Source: an uncultured Gammaproteobacteria bacterium
Lineage (GTDB): Bacteria; Pseudomonadota; Gammaproteobacteria; GCA-001735895
Direction of reading: 5' to 3'
NCBI GenBank assembly: GCA_947260025.1
Contig: CAMYON010000013.1
Span: 84,806 to 148,805 of the forward strand
DNA: 64,000 bases
The notes under the pieces are model-generated. The model saw nothing but the letters and a program-made list of their open reading frames with translations. It did no database searches and had not been told where the DNA came from. A program made the translations under genes and the position numbers. Below are positions 8,877-21,800 of this stretch, piece by piece. Numbering within the stretch: the first letter of the stretch is position 1; each line of letters opens with the position of its first letter.

Positions 8877-10808
8877 ATGGGCAGAATTATAGGCATAGAC
8901 CTTGGCACAACGAATTCCTGCGTAGCGGTAATGGAGGGCGACAAACCCAAGGTTATCGAGAACGCGGAAGGCGATCGCACAACCCCGTCAATCGTCGCCT
9001 TTGGCACCGATGACGAAGTTCTTGTAGGCCAGCCGGCTAAACGCCAGGCGGTCACCAACCCTACTGATACCCTGTACGCGGTCAAGCGCCTGATTGGCCG
9101 GCGTTTCGACGAGCCCGCGGTGCAGAAAGACATCGACCTGGTACCTTACAAGATCCTGAAAGCCGACAACGGCGACGCCTGGGTCGAAGCCAAGGGCAAG
9201 AAAATGGCGCCCCCCGAAATTTCGGCGCGCGTGCTGCAGAAAATGAAGAAAACCGCGGAAGACTATCTCGGCGAAGAAGTCACCGAGGCCGTTATCACGG
9301 TACCCGCATATTTCAATGATTCGCAACGGCAGGCAACCAAGGACGCCGGTAAGATCGCAGGTCTGACCGTCAAGCGTATCATCAACGAACCGACCGCCGC
9401 GGCCCTGGCTTACGGTATGGACAAGTCTTCGGGCGATAAGAAAATCGCGGTTTACGATCTGGGTGGTGGCACCTTCGATATCTCGATTATCGAGGTTGCC
9501 GAAGTCGATGGCGAACACCAGTTCGAAGTGCTGTCAACCAACGGCGATACCTTCCTCGGCGGCGAAGACTTCGATATGCGCCTGATCGACTATCTCGCAG
9601 ACGCATTCAAGAAAGAGCAGGGCATGGACCTGCGCGGCGATCCGCTGGCGATGCAACGCCTCAAGGAAGCCGCTGAAAAAGCCAAGATAGAGCTGTCCTC
9701 GAGTCAGCAGACCGATGTCAACCTGCCGTATATCACGGCGGATGCATCCGGACCGAAACACCTGAACCTGAAAATCACACGTGCCAAGCTCGAGTCCCTG
9801 GTCGACGACCTGATCGCACGCACCATCGAGCCGCTCAAGGTTGCGCTGGATGACGCCGACATGTCGGTATCTGACATCAACGATATCATCCTGGTCGGTG
9901 GTCAGACCCGCATGCCCAAGGTCCAGGAAGTGGTCAAAAACTTCTTTGGCCGCGATGCCCGCCGTGACGTCAATCCTGACGAGGCAGTGGCTTGTGGCGC
10001 CGCAATCCAGGGTGGTGTACTAGGTGGCGACGTCAAGAACGTATTGCTGCTCGATGTTACCCCGCTGTCGCTGGGTATCGAAACCCTGGGCGGTGTCATG
10101 ACGAAGCTGATCGAAAAGAATACGACGATTCCTACCAAGGCGTCGCAAACCTTTTCGACCGCCGAGGACAACCAGACCGCGGTTACCGTGCACGTGCTGC
10201 AGGGCGAGCGCGAAGTCGCAACCGCCAACAAGTCCCTGGGTCGGTTCGACCTGTCCGATATCCCGCCGGCACAGCGTGGTGTCCCGCAGATCGAAGTTAC
10301 CTTCGACATCGATGCCAACGGAATTCTGAACGTTTCAGCGAAAGACAAGGCGACCGGTAAGGAACAGAAGATCGTGATCAAGGCCTCAAGCGGTCTGTCT
10401 GACGATGAGGTCGACGCCATGATCAAGGACGCGGAAGCGCATGCCGACGAAGATCGCAAGCATCGCGAAACCGTCGAACTCCGCAACCAGGCTGACGCCA
10501 TGATCCACGCCGCGGAAAAATCGCTCAAGGATCTTAGCGATCAGGTCGAAGACGAAGACAGGTCGAAGATCGAAGCGGCAATCGAGGATTTGAAAAAGGC
10601 GCTGGAAGGCAGCGACAAAGACGCTATCGAAGCCAAGACCCAGGCGCTGGCCGAGGCATCGAGCAAGCTAGCTGAAAAGGCTTACTCGGCGAACGCAGAC
10701 GAAGCTGGCACGGAACCGGTGGACGCGAATGCTGAATCCGGCTCTGCCAATGCCGACGAAGTCGTCGACGCCGAGTTCGAAGAAGTAAAAGAAGACGATA
10801 AGAAGTAA
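8877..10808 (+). CDS. dnaK: Molecular chaperone DnaK
   Basis: [42 protein letters not shown]; full-length 643 aa Hsp70. Confidence 0.99.
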   Translation: MGRIIGIDLGTTNSCVAVMEGDKPKVIENAEGDRTTPSIVAFGTDDEVLVGQPAKRQAVTNPTDTLYAVKRLIGRRFDEPAVQKDIDLVPYKILKADNGDAWVEAKGKKMAPPEISARVLQKMKKTAEDYLGEEVTEAVITVPAYFNDSQRQATKDAGKIAGLTVKRIINEPTAAALAYGMDKSSGDKKIAVYDLGGGTFDISIIEVAEVDGEHQFEVLSTNGDTFLGGEDFDMRLIDYLADAFKKEQGMDLRGDPLAMQRLKEAAEKAKIELSSSQQTDVNLPYITADASGPKHLNLKITRAKLESLVDDLIARTIEPLKVALDDADMSVSDINDIILVGGQTRMPKVQEVVKNFFGRDARRDVNPDEAVACGAAIQGGVLGGDVKNVLLLDVTPLSLGIETLGGVMTKLIEKNTTIPTKASQTFSTAEDNQTAVTVHVLQGEREVATANKSLGRFDLSDIPPAQRGVPQIEVTFDIDANGILNVSAKDKATGKEQKIVIKASSGLSDDEVDAMIKDAEAHADEDRKHRETVELRNQADAMIHAAEKSLKDLSDQVEDEDRSKIEAAIEDLKKALEGSDKDAIEAKTQALAEASSKLAEKAYSANADEAGTEPVDANAESGSANADEVVDAEFEEVKEDDKK

Positions 10809-10835
10809 CGGTTTACAGACTGCCGTTACGCTAGA

Positions 10836-10863
10836 CCTGGCGCGATTTATCGCGCCGGGTTTT
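10836..10863 (+). terminator. Rho-independent terminator/attenuator between dnaK and dnaJ
   Basis: CCTGGCGCGA-TTTA-TCGCGCCGGG 10-bp stem (with one T-G pair) followed by TTTT. Confidence 0.75.
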
Positions 10864-10884
10864 GCTATTTTATAGAACGAGTCC

Positions 10885-12818
<1,934 letters not shown>

Positions 12819-12928
12819 ATTTACTTTAAGTAGTTACCCTAAACTACTGAATTAATTAATTTAAAAGAATCCTGGCTTAGCTAATCTGTAGCCGACACGG
12901 TGCCCGGCTGAAACCGGTGTAGCCGCAG

Positions 12929-14284
12929 CTATCGCATGGTGACAAGTTCTTCAGAGCTGGTCGGATGGATAGCCACGGTATCGTCAAAGTCTTTCTTACG
13001 GGCACCCATGCGGATCGCTACCGCGAAACCCTGCAGCATTTCGTCGACCGCGGGACCGATCATGTGACAACCGATGACTTTTTCGTCATCGTCGAGACAA
13101 ACCAGCTTCATCGCGGTTGGCACGTCATGCCCGCTGATCGAGTTATACATCGCGGTAAAGCGGGTCTGGTAAATCCTGATACGATCGCCATATTCGTCCC
13201 GGGCCGCCTGTTCCGTCATGCCGACGGTGCCAATCGGCGGATGGCTGAATACAACGCTGGGGATCAGTTCGTAATCCAGGTGACGGTCGGTTTGATTATC
13301 GTACAGGCGATCCGCGAGACGCCTGCCGGCGGCAATCGCGACCGGCGTCAACGGCGCGCGACCGGTGATATCGCCGAGCGCAAAAATATGCGGTTGGCTG
13401 GTGTTCTGGTAAACATCGCTCTCGATATATCCCCGGTCATTTACTTCTACTCCGGCGCTTTGCAGATTCAGCCCTTCCAGGTCGGGATCCCTGCCAATGG
13501 CGTAGATCAGCTGATCCACGTCCTGCAGGCCGACTCCGTGATTATCCTGTAGCGATAGCTTGCCCTCGGCGTCACACTCGATCGCGGTGATTTCGCACTC
13601 GGTATGCAGCCTGATGTCGGATTTGGCGATCTCCTCGAGCAGCGTACTGCTGAGCAGGCTGTCAAATTCACCCAGCACGTGGTGTTTGCGCAGATACAGG
13701 CTGACCTCGCTACCGAGGGCGTTTAACACGCCAGCCAGTTCGACCGCGATGTAACCCGACCCGGCGATGGCAACCCGTGCAGGCTGTTGCGTCAGTTCGA
13801 AAAATCCATCGGAGGTAATTGCATGTTCGATGCCCGGAGTGTCCGGCAGGCGCGGCCGGGTGCCGGTTGCGATAGCGATGTGTCTGGCGGAGTAGTGCTT
13901 GCCGTCTACCGCGATGGTATGGGCATCGACAAAACTGGCTTCACCCTCGATCTCGTCGACGCCGAGCTGTTTCATGTAACCGTGGTACCAGCTATTGATG
14001 CCGTCGATGTATGCCTCGCGCCGGGCCACCAGTTTCGACCAGTCGAATCCATTGTTGGTCAGATCGAAACCGTAGTTCCTGGCATCCTCCAGCATATCCG
14101 CCAGGTTTGCCCCGAACCACATTATTTTCTTGGGAACGCAGCCCACGTTGACGCAGGTACCCCCGATTCTGCCACGCTCGACAACCGCGCAACGTTGCCC
14201 GTAACTGGCCGCGCGCTCGATAATCGAGAGACCGCCGCTGCCGGCGCCAAGGGTAATCAGGTCGTAATCGAATTCGTGGGTCAT
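12929..14284 (-). CDS. gor: Glutathione reductase (FAD/NAD disulfide oxidoreductase)
   Basis: [41 protein letters not shown] redox-active disulfide; C-terminal [12 protein letters not shown]. Confidence 0.92.
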   Translation of the reverse strand: MTHEFDYDLITLGAGSGGLSIIERAASYGQRCAVVERGRIGGTCVNVGCVPKKIMWFGANLADMLEDARNYGFDLTNNGFDWSKLVARREAYIDGINSWYHGYMKQLGVDEIEGEASFVDAHTIAVDGKHYSARHIAIATGTRPRLPDTPGIEHAITSDGFFELTQQPARVAIAGSGYIAVELAGVLNALGSEVSLYLRKHHVLGEFDSLLSSTLLEEIAKSDIRLHTECEITAIECDAEGKLSLQDNHGVGLQDVDQLIYAIGRDPDLEGLNLQSAGVEVNDRGYIESDVYQNTSQPHIFALGDITGRAPLTPVAIAAGRRLADRLYDNQTDRHLDYELIPSVVFSHPPIGTVGMTEQAARDEYGDRIRIYQTRFTAMYNSISGHDVPTAMKLVCLDDDEKVIGCHMIGPAVDEMLQGFAVAIRMGARKKDFDDTVAIHPTSSEELVTMR

Positions 14285-14386
14285 GACGTATTCCGGTTTT
14301 AATCGATGCGCACTTTAGCAGTTTTTCGATGGATATTTTACCTGTCGAGCGACATAATTCGGCCACTCGGACGGGAAACAGCTGCA

Positions 14387-14857
14387 ATGTTCAAATTAAT
14401 TCGATTCATGGTTACCCACGGTATCGCGTTCGCCATCGGGCTTGCACTCGGAATCTACCTGTTACCCATTCTGATTGCGCCCGATGCACCCAGTCGTGCA
14501 CAGGTCGATGCCAGCGCACAACAGGCCCTGTTCAGCGCCGACTTCCACAGGAAACTGGCCGGCAGCGATTTCCTGCATTGGGGCGAAGGACGGGTTTCGA
14601 TCTCGGCCAGGCAGATCAGTTTCATGGGCTCGCTGGCCCCGGGGCCCGATTACCAGCTGTACCTGACACCAACGCTGGCACAGACCGAGGAAGAGTTCCT
14701 GATGATAAAGGGCGAGTCGGTAAAGATTGGGCCCGTTAAGACTTTCAGTAATTTTATTCTGGACATACCGCCAAACGTCAATCCGGCGGACTACCGGGCA
14801 CTGATTGTCTGGTGCGAAAGCTTCGGCGAGTTTATCACCGCTGCAAGTTACCGCTAA
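14387..14857 (+). CDS. Membrane-anchored DM13 domain protein
   Basis: Single N-terminal TM, then FHRKLAGSDFLHWGEGRVSI...LAPGPDYQLYL...VKIGPVKTFSNFILDIPPNVNPADYRALIVWCESFGEFITAASY, typical of DM13. Confidence 0.75.
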   Translation: MFKLIRFMVTHGIAFAIGLALGIYLLPILIAPDAPSRAQVDASAQQALFSADFHRKLAGSDFLHWGEGRVSISARQISFMGSLAPGPDYQLYLTPTLAQTEEEFLMIKGESVKIGPVKTFSNFILDIPPNVNPADYRALIVWCESFGEFITAASYR

Positions 14858-14913
14858 GCCGCGGTACCGGGCTCGAATCGGTAGCGAGTCATCGCTGGCC
14901 TGCATCCCGCGGA

Positions 14914-15252
14914 TTAATCTGTCGGCCCCCACAGAATCCGGTCCAGGCTATCGTCGGTCTCGACTTCGATAATTTTCAGGCCGTCGAAACGCACACCTTC
15001 CTGCTTCAGCAATTGCGCCTGTTCATGATAGGCGCTCGAGCCCTCGTCGAACGCCAGCGTCCGGTTCGATCGTACCACCCGATGCCACGGCAAGGAGTCC
15101 GGGGAACGTCCCAACGCGGCGCTCACCATTCTGGAGTACCGCGGAAAGCCCGCTGCCCGCGCCACTTCGCCGTAACCCATGACGCGCCCGGACGGGATCG
15201 ACGCAACAACTTCCCAGACGCGATGATCGAACTTGTCCCGAAATTGACTCAT
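14914..15252 (-). CDS. Alkyltransferase-like protein (ATL; MGMT homologue lacking the acceptor Cys)
   Basis: VASIPSGRVMGYGEVARAAGFPRYSRMVSAALGRSPDSLPWHRVVRS: PWHRV replaces PCHRV. Confidence 0.88.
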   Translation of the reverse strand: MSQFRDKFDHRVWEVVASIPSGRVMGYGEVARAAGFPRYSRMVSAALGRSPDSLPWHRVVRSNRTLAFDEGSSAYHEQAQLLKQEGVRFDGLKIIEVETDDSLDRILWGPTD

Positions 15253-15330
15253 GACGTTAAGGATTCATGGAAAGCAGCGCGACTATATGACTATTTACTT
15301 TAAATAAAACATTTAAATCATTGATTTATA

Positions 15331-18300
15331 TCAATTAGTCTGCTCTCGAAAACTGTAGTGGTCGCGTTTGCTCAACTGCACCAGTCGTCGCACCTCAGAG
15401 ACCGCGACGCTGATGGTTGGAAAGTCACAGCTGCGCATGGCGCTGAACTCGTTGAGAATACTGTCGTAACGCTGCAGCGCTTCCTGATGCTGCTGTTCCC
15501 AGATCGCCATCGCCTTGTTGGTATGGCGCTTGTTATCGACGATCTGCAGTACGAGTTCGGTCAGGTTACGCTGGTTGGCGTGCAAATCGTTACGCAAATT
15601 GAGAATGGCCAGATGATTCCAGTGGGTGCGTACGATGGTTTTCGAGATCGCATCCCGGATCCAGTGCAACTGCAATCGCTCCGAAAGCGCGTAAAACAAC
15701 CTGGCCACATGTTCTATGTCGCTAAAAAGCGCCGATTTAGTTTCGATAATGTCGAATACCGAAGCCAGGGTTGTCTTGTCCACCAACTCCTGGGCCAGCG
15801 CCGCCGGCAGGCGATACCTGACAAAGCTGCGTCTGGTGGCGAGGTAGTTCTTGCGTGATTTACCGATGATAGCGCTGGAGATAACCTGCCGCAGAATACG
15901 CGTATCGGTCTTGTAACGCTCGATTACGTGGCTGACATCAAAATTTGACGGCTGATTGCGCAGTAACCAGCTAATCGAGCGCTCCAGCAACCCGCTTACC
16001 GACTGGAAAATCTCGTAGCGGTCCTGTTCCTGCACCACGTTATCCAGCTTTTCCAGCTTGCGCCAGGTTTCATAAAGATCGAACACCTCTACACAAACCA
16101 CGTAGGCCTTGGCGATATCCTCGATCGTGGCCCCGGTTTCTTCACGAATTCGAGAGCCGAAGCCGATACCGATGTTGTTGGCGATCTGATTACTCAAAAT
16201 GGTCGCAATGATTTCCTTGCGCAGCGGATGCTGCAGAATCTCATCGGCAAAACGGCTGCGTATCAGGCGCGGGAAATAACCCAGCAACAGGGCGTCATAA
16301 CATTGCTCGGTCAGGGATGACGACTCCAGCAGGGCGTTCTTGTAAGTCAGCTTGCTATAGGACAGCAGGATCGATAACTCGGGGCGCGTCAATCCCTGGT
16401 TCTTGGCGATTCGATCGGTAATCTGCTTGTCACTCGGCAAGTGTTCGAGTCGGCGGCTCATGATGCCTTCAGCCTCCAGATGGCGCATGAAACGCGCATG
16501 CTGATACATGTTGAGGGCCGCGCGCTTTTCGATACTATCGACAATCTGGGTTTGCCGATAATTGTTGAACAGGCATTTTTGAGCAACCTCATCGGTCATA
16601 TCGACCAGCAATTGGTTGCGCTCCTTGTTGCTCAGACGCCCGGACTTGACCAGTTGCGAAAGCAGGATCTTGATGTTGACCTCCTTGTCCGAACAATTCA
16701 CGCCCGCTGAATTATCGATCGAATCGGTGTAAATCAAACCGCCGTTGAGCGCATACTCGACGCGCCCGCGTTGAGTCACCCCGAGATTACCGCCTTCGCC
16801 GATCGCCTTGGCACGAACTTGTCGCCCATTGATCCGAATTGCATCGTTGCTTTTGTCCGAAACGTCGGCGTCGGTTTCGTTGCTTGCCTTGATATAGGTA
16901 CCAATGCCACCGTTCCAGATCAGGTCAATCGGCGCCTTCAAGATATAAACGATGAGTTCGGCAGGGGTCAGGTGCGCTTCCTTGCACTGCAACAATTGCT
17001 GCATCTGTGGACTCAGGTCGACGCGTTTGGCCTTGCGAGAAAATACCCCGCCGCCCGCGCTAATCAGTCTCTTGTTGTAATCGTTCCAGGTGGACCGCGA
17101 CAGGCCGAACATGCGCTGCCGTTCCTGAAAGCTCTTTTTAACATCCGGGTTGGGGTCGATGAAAATATGCATGTGATTAAAAGCGGCGACCACCTGTATG
17201 CAGGGAGACAGCAACATGCCGTTGCCAAAGACGTCACCGGACATATCGCCGATTCCAACTACGGTAAATTTTTCCTTCTGTATATTCTTGCCAAGGCCGC
17301 GAAAATGACGCTTCACAGACTCCCAGGCACCGCGCGCGGTAATACCCATTTTCTTGTGATCGTACCCCTGCGACCCGCCCGAGGCGAAGGCATCGTCAAG
17401 CCAGAAGTCGTGCTCCACGGCGATACTGTTGGCGACGTCGGAAAATGCCGCGGTGCCTTTGTCGGCCGCGACCACGAGATAAGGGTCCGGACCGTCGTGG
17501 ACACGGGTTTTGGCGGGTTGCTCGATCTTGACACCCACGCGGTTGTCGGTGATTTCGAGTAACGCGTTGATGTACAGCGAGTAACAGGTCTGTACTTCGG
17601 CATATACCTCGCTCGAAGGGACACTGGCAATTTGCTTGGTGATGAAGCCGCCCTTGGACCCCGCTGGCACAATAACCGCGTTCTTTACCATTTGCGCCTT
17701 CATCAGTCCCAGCACCTCGGTGCGATAATCCTCGCGTCGATCTGACCAGCGTATGCCGCCGCGGGCGACGAGTCCGCCGCGCAGATGTATGCCCTCGAAA
17801 CGCGCGGCGTAGACATAGATCTCGAAGCGCGGGCTCGGTTTCGGTAAACGTTCGATCTGTCCTGAATCGAGTTTGAAACTGATGTGGCCGGTGCCGCCTT
17901 CGTCTGCCTGAAAGTAGTTGGTGCGTACCGTGGCCTCGATCAGGTTCAGCATGCTTTTGAATATCAGGTCGTGATCGAGTGATTCGATATTGTGCAGCCG
18001 CTCCCGAATCTGTTCGAACAATGCCAGATAAGAATCCAGCTGAGCATTTTCCGGGTCGAATTTGCGCAGAAAAGCACGCACCAGCAGCAGGGTTAGATCC
18101 GGGTAGCTGTTAAGCGTTTCGATTATGTATTCCCGACTATGGGGGAAGCGGATTTGCTGCAGATAGGCGGTATAGGCTCTCAGTATCTGTATATTTTCGG
18201 CCTTGATGCAGGCGCTGAACAACAGGTGGTTAAAGGCATCGTTCTCGCTGCGCTGGCACCAAATGCTTTCGAAAAGCTGGCTGAAGTAGCGCGGTACTCT

Positions 18301-18696
18301 CTCTACGTCGACGTTACAAATAGTCTCGCCGTTGCCCAGTGTAAAATGATTTATCCAGTAATTTCGGTTGCCAAGCCGGATGCGGTAGGGGCGACCGATC
18401 AAGACCTCCAGTCCCATGGATTCGAATACCGGCATCGACTCTGATAACGGAATCGAGTCCTTTAACGTGTACAACTTGATTGAATAGTTTTTGGGGTCGC
18501 GCGATATTTTAACCAGGCGCGCCTGGGCACGGTTTTTCTGGTTGATCGTCGCCAGTACCTCGAGGTCGGGAATCGCATCGCTGACGGCAAAATCACCCTG
18601 GTAATTCTCGGAAAACGTTTCCTCGCTCAGTTTGAGTTTAGCCAGGTCCGAATTAGCTTTTATCTGCTTGAAGAGCTGCGTGTACCATCGGTTCAT
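15331..18696 (-). CDS. NAD-specific glutamate dehydrogenase, large class, N-terminally short form (1121 aa)
   Basis: GGIRWSDRREDYRTEVLGLMKAQMVKNAVIVPAGSKGGF; VVGIGDMSGDVFGNGMLLS; NGGIGTYIKASNETDADVSDKSNDAIRINGRQVRAKAIGEGGNLGVTQRGRVEYAL. Confidence 0.88.
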   Translation of the reverse strand: MNRWYTQLFKQIKANSDLAKLKLSEETFSENYQGDFAVSDAIPDLEVLATINQKNRAQARLVKISRDPKNYSIKLYTLKDSIPLSESMPVFESMGLEVLIGRPYRIRLGNRNYWINHFTLGNGETICNVDVERVPRYFSQLFESIWCQRSENDAFNHLLFSACIKAENIQILRAYTAYLQQIRFPHSREYIIETLNSYPDLTLLLVRAFLRKFDPENAQLDSYLALFEQIRERLHNIESLDHDLIFKSMLNLIEATVRTNYFQADEGGTGHISFKLDSGQIERLPKPSPRFEIYVYAARFEGIHLRGGLVARGGIRWSDRREDYRTEVLGLMKAQMVKNAVIVPAGSKGGFITKQIASVPSSEVYAEVQTCYSLYINALLEITDNRVGVKIEQPAKTRVHDGPDPYLVVAADKGTAAFSDVANSIAVEHDFWLDDAFASGGSQGYDHKKMGITARGAWESVKRHFRGLGKNIQKEKFTVVGIGDMSGDVFGNGMLLSPCIQVVAAFNHMHIFIDPNPDVKKSFQERQRMFGLSRSTWNDYNKRLISAGGGVFSRKAKRVDLSPQMQQLLQCKEAHLTPAELIVYILKAPIDLIWNGGIGTYIKASNETDADVSDKSNDAIRINGRQVRAKAIGEGGNLGVTQRGRVEYALNGGLIYTDSIDNSAGVNCSDKEVNIKILLSQLVKSGRLSNKERNQLLVDMTDEVAQKCLFNNYRQTQIVDSIEKRAALNMYQHARFMRHLEAEGIMSRRLEHLPSDKQITDRIAKNQGLTRPELSILLSYSKLTYKNALLESSSLTEQCYDALLLGYFPRLIRSRFADEILQHPLRKEIIATILSNQIANNIGIGFGSRIREETGATIEDIAKAYVVCVEVFDLYETWRKLEKLDNVVQEQDRYEIFQSVSGLLERSISWLLRNQPSNFDVSHVIERYKTDTRILRQVISSAIIGKSRKNYLATRRSFVRYRLPAALAQELVDKTTLASVFDIIETKSALFSDIEHVARLFYALSERLQLHWIRDAISKTIVRTHWNHLAILNLRNDLHANQRNLTELVLQIVDNKRHTNKAMAIWEQQHQEALQRYDSILNEFSAMRSCDFPTISVAVSEVRRLVQLSKRDHYSFREQTN

Positions 18697-18812
18697 GCCG
18701 GTTACCGTTTATTGTTTAGCCCGCGACATTGTAAACCTAATACTCGAATTATTTTGAATCTTTATTTTAAAAGCCGGTTAAAATGGGCGTCGGTTAATCC
18801 AGGATTCCGCAA

Positions 18813-21800
18813 ATGTCGATAACAGCATCTGTCGTCCCACCTGTCTCGCAGGATACGATACGCGCACGAATACGCGCTTGCTACCTGGCGGATGAAGCCT
18901 CCGTGGTGCGAGAGCTGATTGGCAGCGCCGGGTTTAGCAGCGATGAGCGCAGCGAAATCAGCAGCATGGCTGCCGAGCTCGTTACGCGGGTCAGAGCCAA
19001 TAGCAGCCCCAGCATGATGGAAAACTTTCTCGCCGAGTATGGTTTGACCACGCGCGAAGGCGTTGCCCTGATGTGCCTGGCGGAAGCCCTGCTGCGAGTC
19101 CCGGACGCAGAAACCATCGACGAACTCATCGAAGACAAGATCTCACCGGGGAATTGGGGTCAGCACCTGGGCCATTCCGGTTCGCCGCTGGTAAACGCCT
19201 CCACCTGGGCATTGTTATTAACCGGCAAAATAATCGGCCCCGAGGATGAAAAGGGTTTCGGCCAGATTGTGCACGCCCTGGTAAAAAGGCTCGGGGAACC
19301 ACTGGTGCGCAACGCCGTGGCGCAGGCAATGCGCGAGATGGGCCGACATTTCGTACTGGGCACCAGTATCGAAAAGGCCAGTGAACGCGCCCGCCAGCTC
19401 GAGAAAAAAGGTTACACCTATTCCTATGACATGCTTGGTGAAGCCGCGCGTACCGATGCCGATGCGCGGCGTTATCACCTGGCTTACTCGGACGCGATTA
19501 CCGAACTTGCGCGCAACTGCCGGCACGCGGATTCGCGTGACAATCCCGGCATTTCGGTAAAACTCTCGGCATTGCATCCGCGTTACGAGATCGGCCAGTA
19601 CCAGCGGGTAATGGACGAACTCGTGCCACGGGTAGAGTCACTGGCGATGCTGGCCTGCTCGGCGAACATGGGTTTCAACATCGATGCCGAAGAGGCGGAC
19701 CGCCTCGATATTTCGCTGGATGTCATCGAAGCGGTGCTTGCCAACCCGGCGCTGCGCGGCTGGAACGGTTTCGGCGTCGTGGTTCAGGCCTTTGGCAAGC
19801 GTGCCGCGCCGGTGCTCGACTGGTTGTACGCGCTGGCACAGCGCCTCGATCGCCGTATCATGGTGCGACTGGTGAAAGGCGCCTACTGGGACACCGAAGT
19901 CAAACGTGCACAGGTGCTGGGGCTGTCCGGTTACCCGGTCTTTACGCGCAAGGTCAACACCGATTTATCCTACATGGCCTGCGCCCGAAAACTGTTGACC
20001 ATGACCGATCGCATCTATCCGCAATTTGCGACGCATAACGCGCACTCGGTTGCGGCGGTACTAAATCTTGCCGGTGGCCAGAAAGATTTCGAGTTTCAAC
20101 GCCTGCACGGCATGGGCGAGGCCTTGCACGACGATGTGCATCGTCATCACCAAACGCGCTGCCGGATTTATGCACCGGTCGGCGAGCACCAGGATTTACT
20201 CGCCTACCTGGTCAGGCGACTGCTGGAGAACGGCGCCAACAGCTCTTTTGTCAATCAAATCGTGGACACCAGTATTACGCCGCAGTCGATTGCACGTGAC
20301 CCGATAGACGTGATCGACGATCTCGAGCAGTTGTCGAATCCCAATATTCCGATGCCAATCGACCTGTACGCTCCGGCGCGACGCAACTCGCAGGGTTGGG
20401 ACATCACCGACCCGGCAACTCTCGAGGATCTCAATCAGCAGCGTCAGGCTTTGCTCGATAAAACCTGGCAGGCGCAACCGCTTACCGCAAGCCAGACAAG
20501 CAGTGACGAAGCCCGCGAGGTTTTGAATCCAGCTGATCCCGATGACCAGGTCGGTCAGGTGTTCGACGCCAACGCGGCAACGGTCGAAAGCGCAATCCAG
20601 GGCGCGATCGAAGGTTTCGACGACTGGTCCAGCACGGCTGTGGCTACCCGGGCCGATTACCTGCAACGGATCGCCGACGAATACGAAGCAAATGCGGCCG
20701 AACTGTTTGCACTGCTGGCGCGTGAAGCCGGCAAATCATGGCTTGACGCGGTCGGTGAGGTTCGCGAGGCGGTCGACTTCGCCCGTTATTATGCCAGCCA
20801 GGCTGAAAATCTGGGACTCGACGGCAGAGCGCGTGGCGTCATCGGCTGCATATCGCCATGGAATTTCCCACTTGCCATTTTCAGCGGGCAGATCTTTGCG
20901 GCGCTGGCCGCGGGCAATTGCGTCCTTGCAAAACCCGCCGAGCAGACCAGTTTGGTCGCTGCTTTCGCGGTCGAACTAATGTATCGCGCCGGAATTCCTC
21001 GGTCCGCGCTGCAATTGCTTCCGGGCAGCGGTGCTATTGTGGGCGCCGCGCTCAGCGCGGACGCCCGCATTGCCGGTATCTGTTTTACCGGTTCCACCGC
21101 GACCGCGATGCATATCAATCGCAACATGGCGCGGCAACTACCCGCACAGGCGCCGCTGATCGCCGAGACCGGTGGTCTGAACGCGATGATTGTCGATTCC
21201 ACGGCCTTGCCTGAGCAGGTAGTGCGTGACGTGCTGGCGTCGGCTTTCCAGAGCGCCGGTCAGCGATGTTCGGCGCTGCGTGTCCTGTACCTGCAGGAGG
21301 ACGTCGCCGACAAGATACTGGAAATGCTGTTCGGCGCGATGGATGAACTCAGTATCGGCAATCCCTGGTACCTGGCCACCGACGTCGGACCCGTTATCGA
21401 CAACGCGGCAAAGCAGAAGATAGATGCGCACTGTCAACAGATGGCGGATCAGGGTCGGGTCATCAAATCGCTGTCGGCGCCGAAAACGGGGCTATTCGTG
21501 GCGCCAACCGTGATCGAACTCGACGGCATCGAGCAGCTCGAGGAAGAGATTTTCGGCCCGGTACTGCACCTGTGCAGGTTTGCCGCCAGTGACATCGACG
21601 CGGTCGTCGATTCGATCAATGCCCGTGGATTCGGCTTGACCTTCGGCATTCACACCCGGGTCGACTCGCGAGTCGAACAGGTGGTTAAACGTATCAGGGC
21701 GGGAAATGTTTACGTCAATCGCAACCAGATAGGCGCCGTGGTCGGTACCCAGCCGTTTGGTGGGGAAGGTCTGTCCGGCACCGGACCCAAGGCCGGCGGC

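Noticed and set aside
16771-17562. 263-aa plus-strand ORF inside NAD-GDH
   Set aside because: Antisense shadow ORF of the GDH catalytic region.
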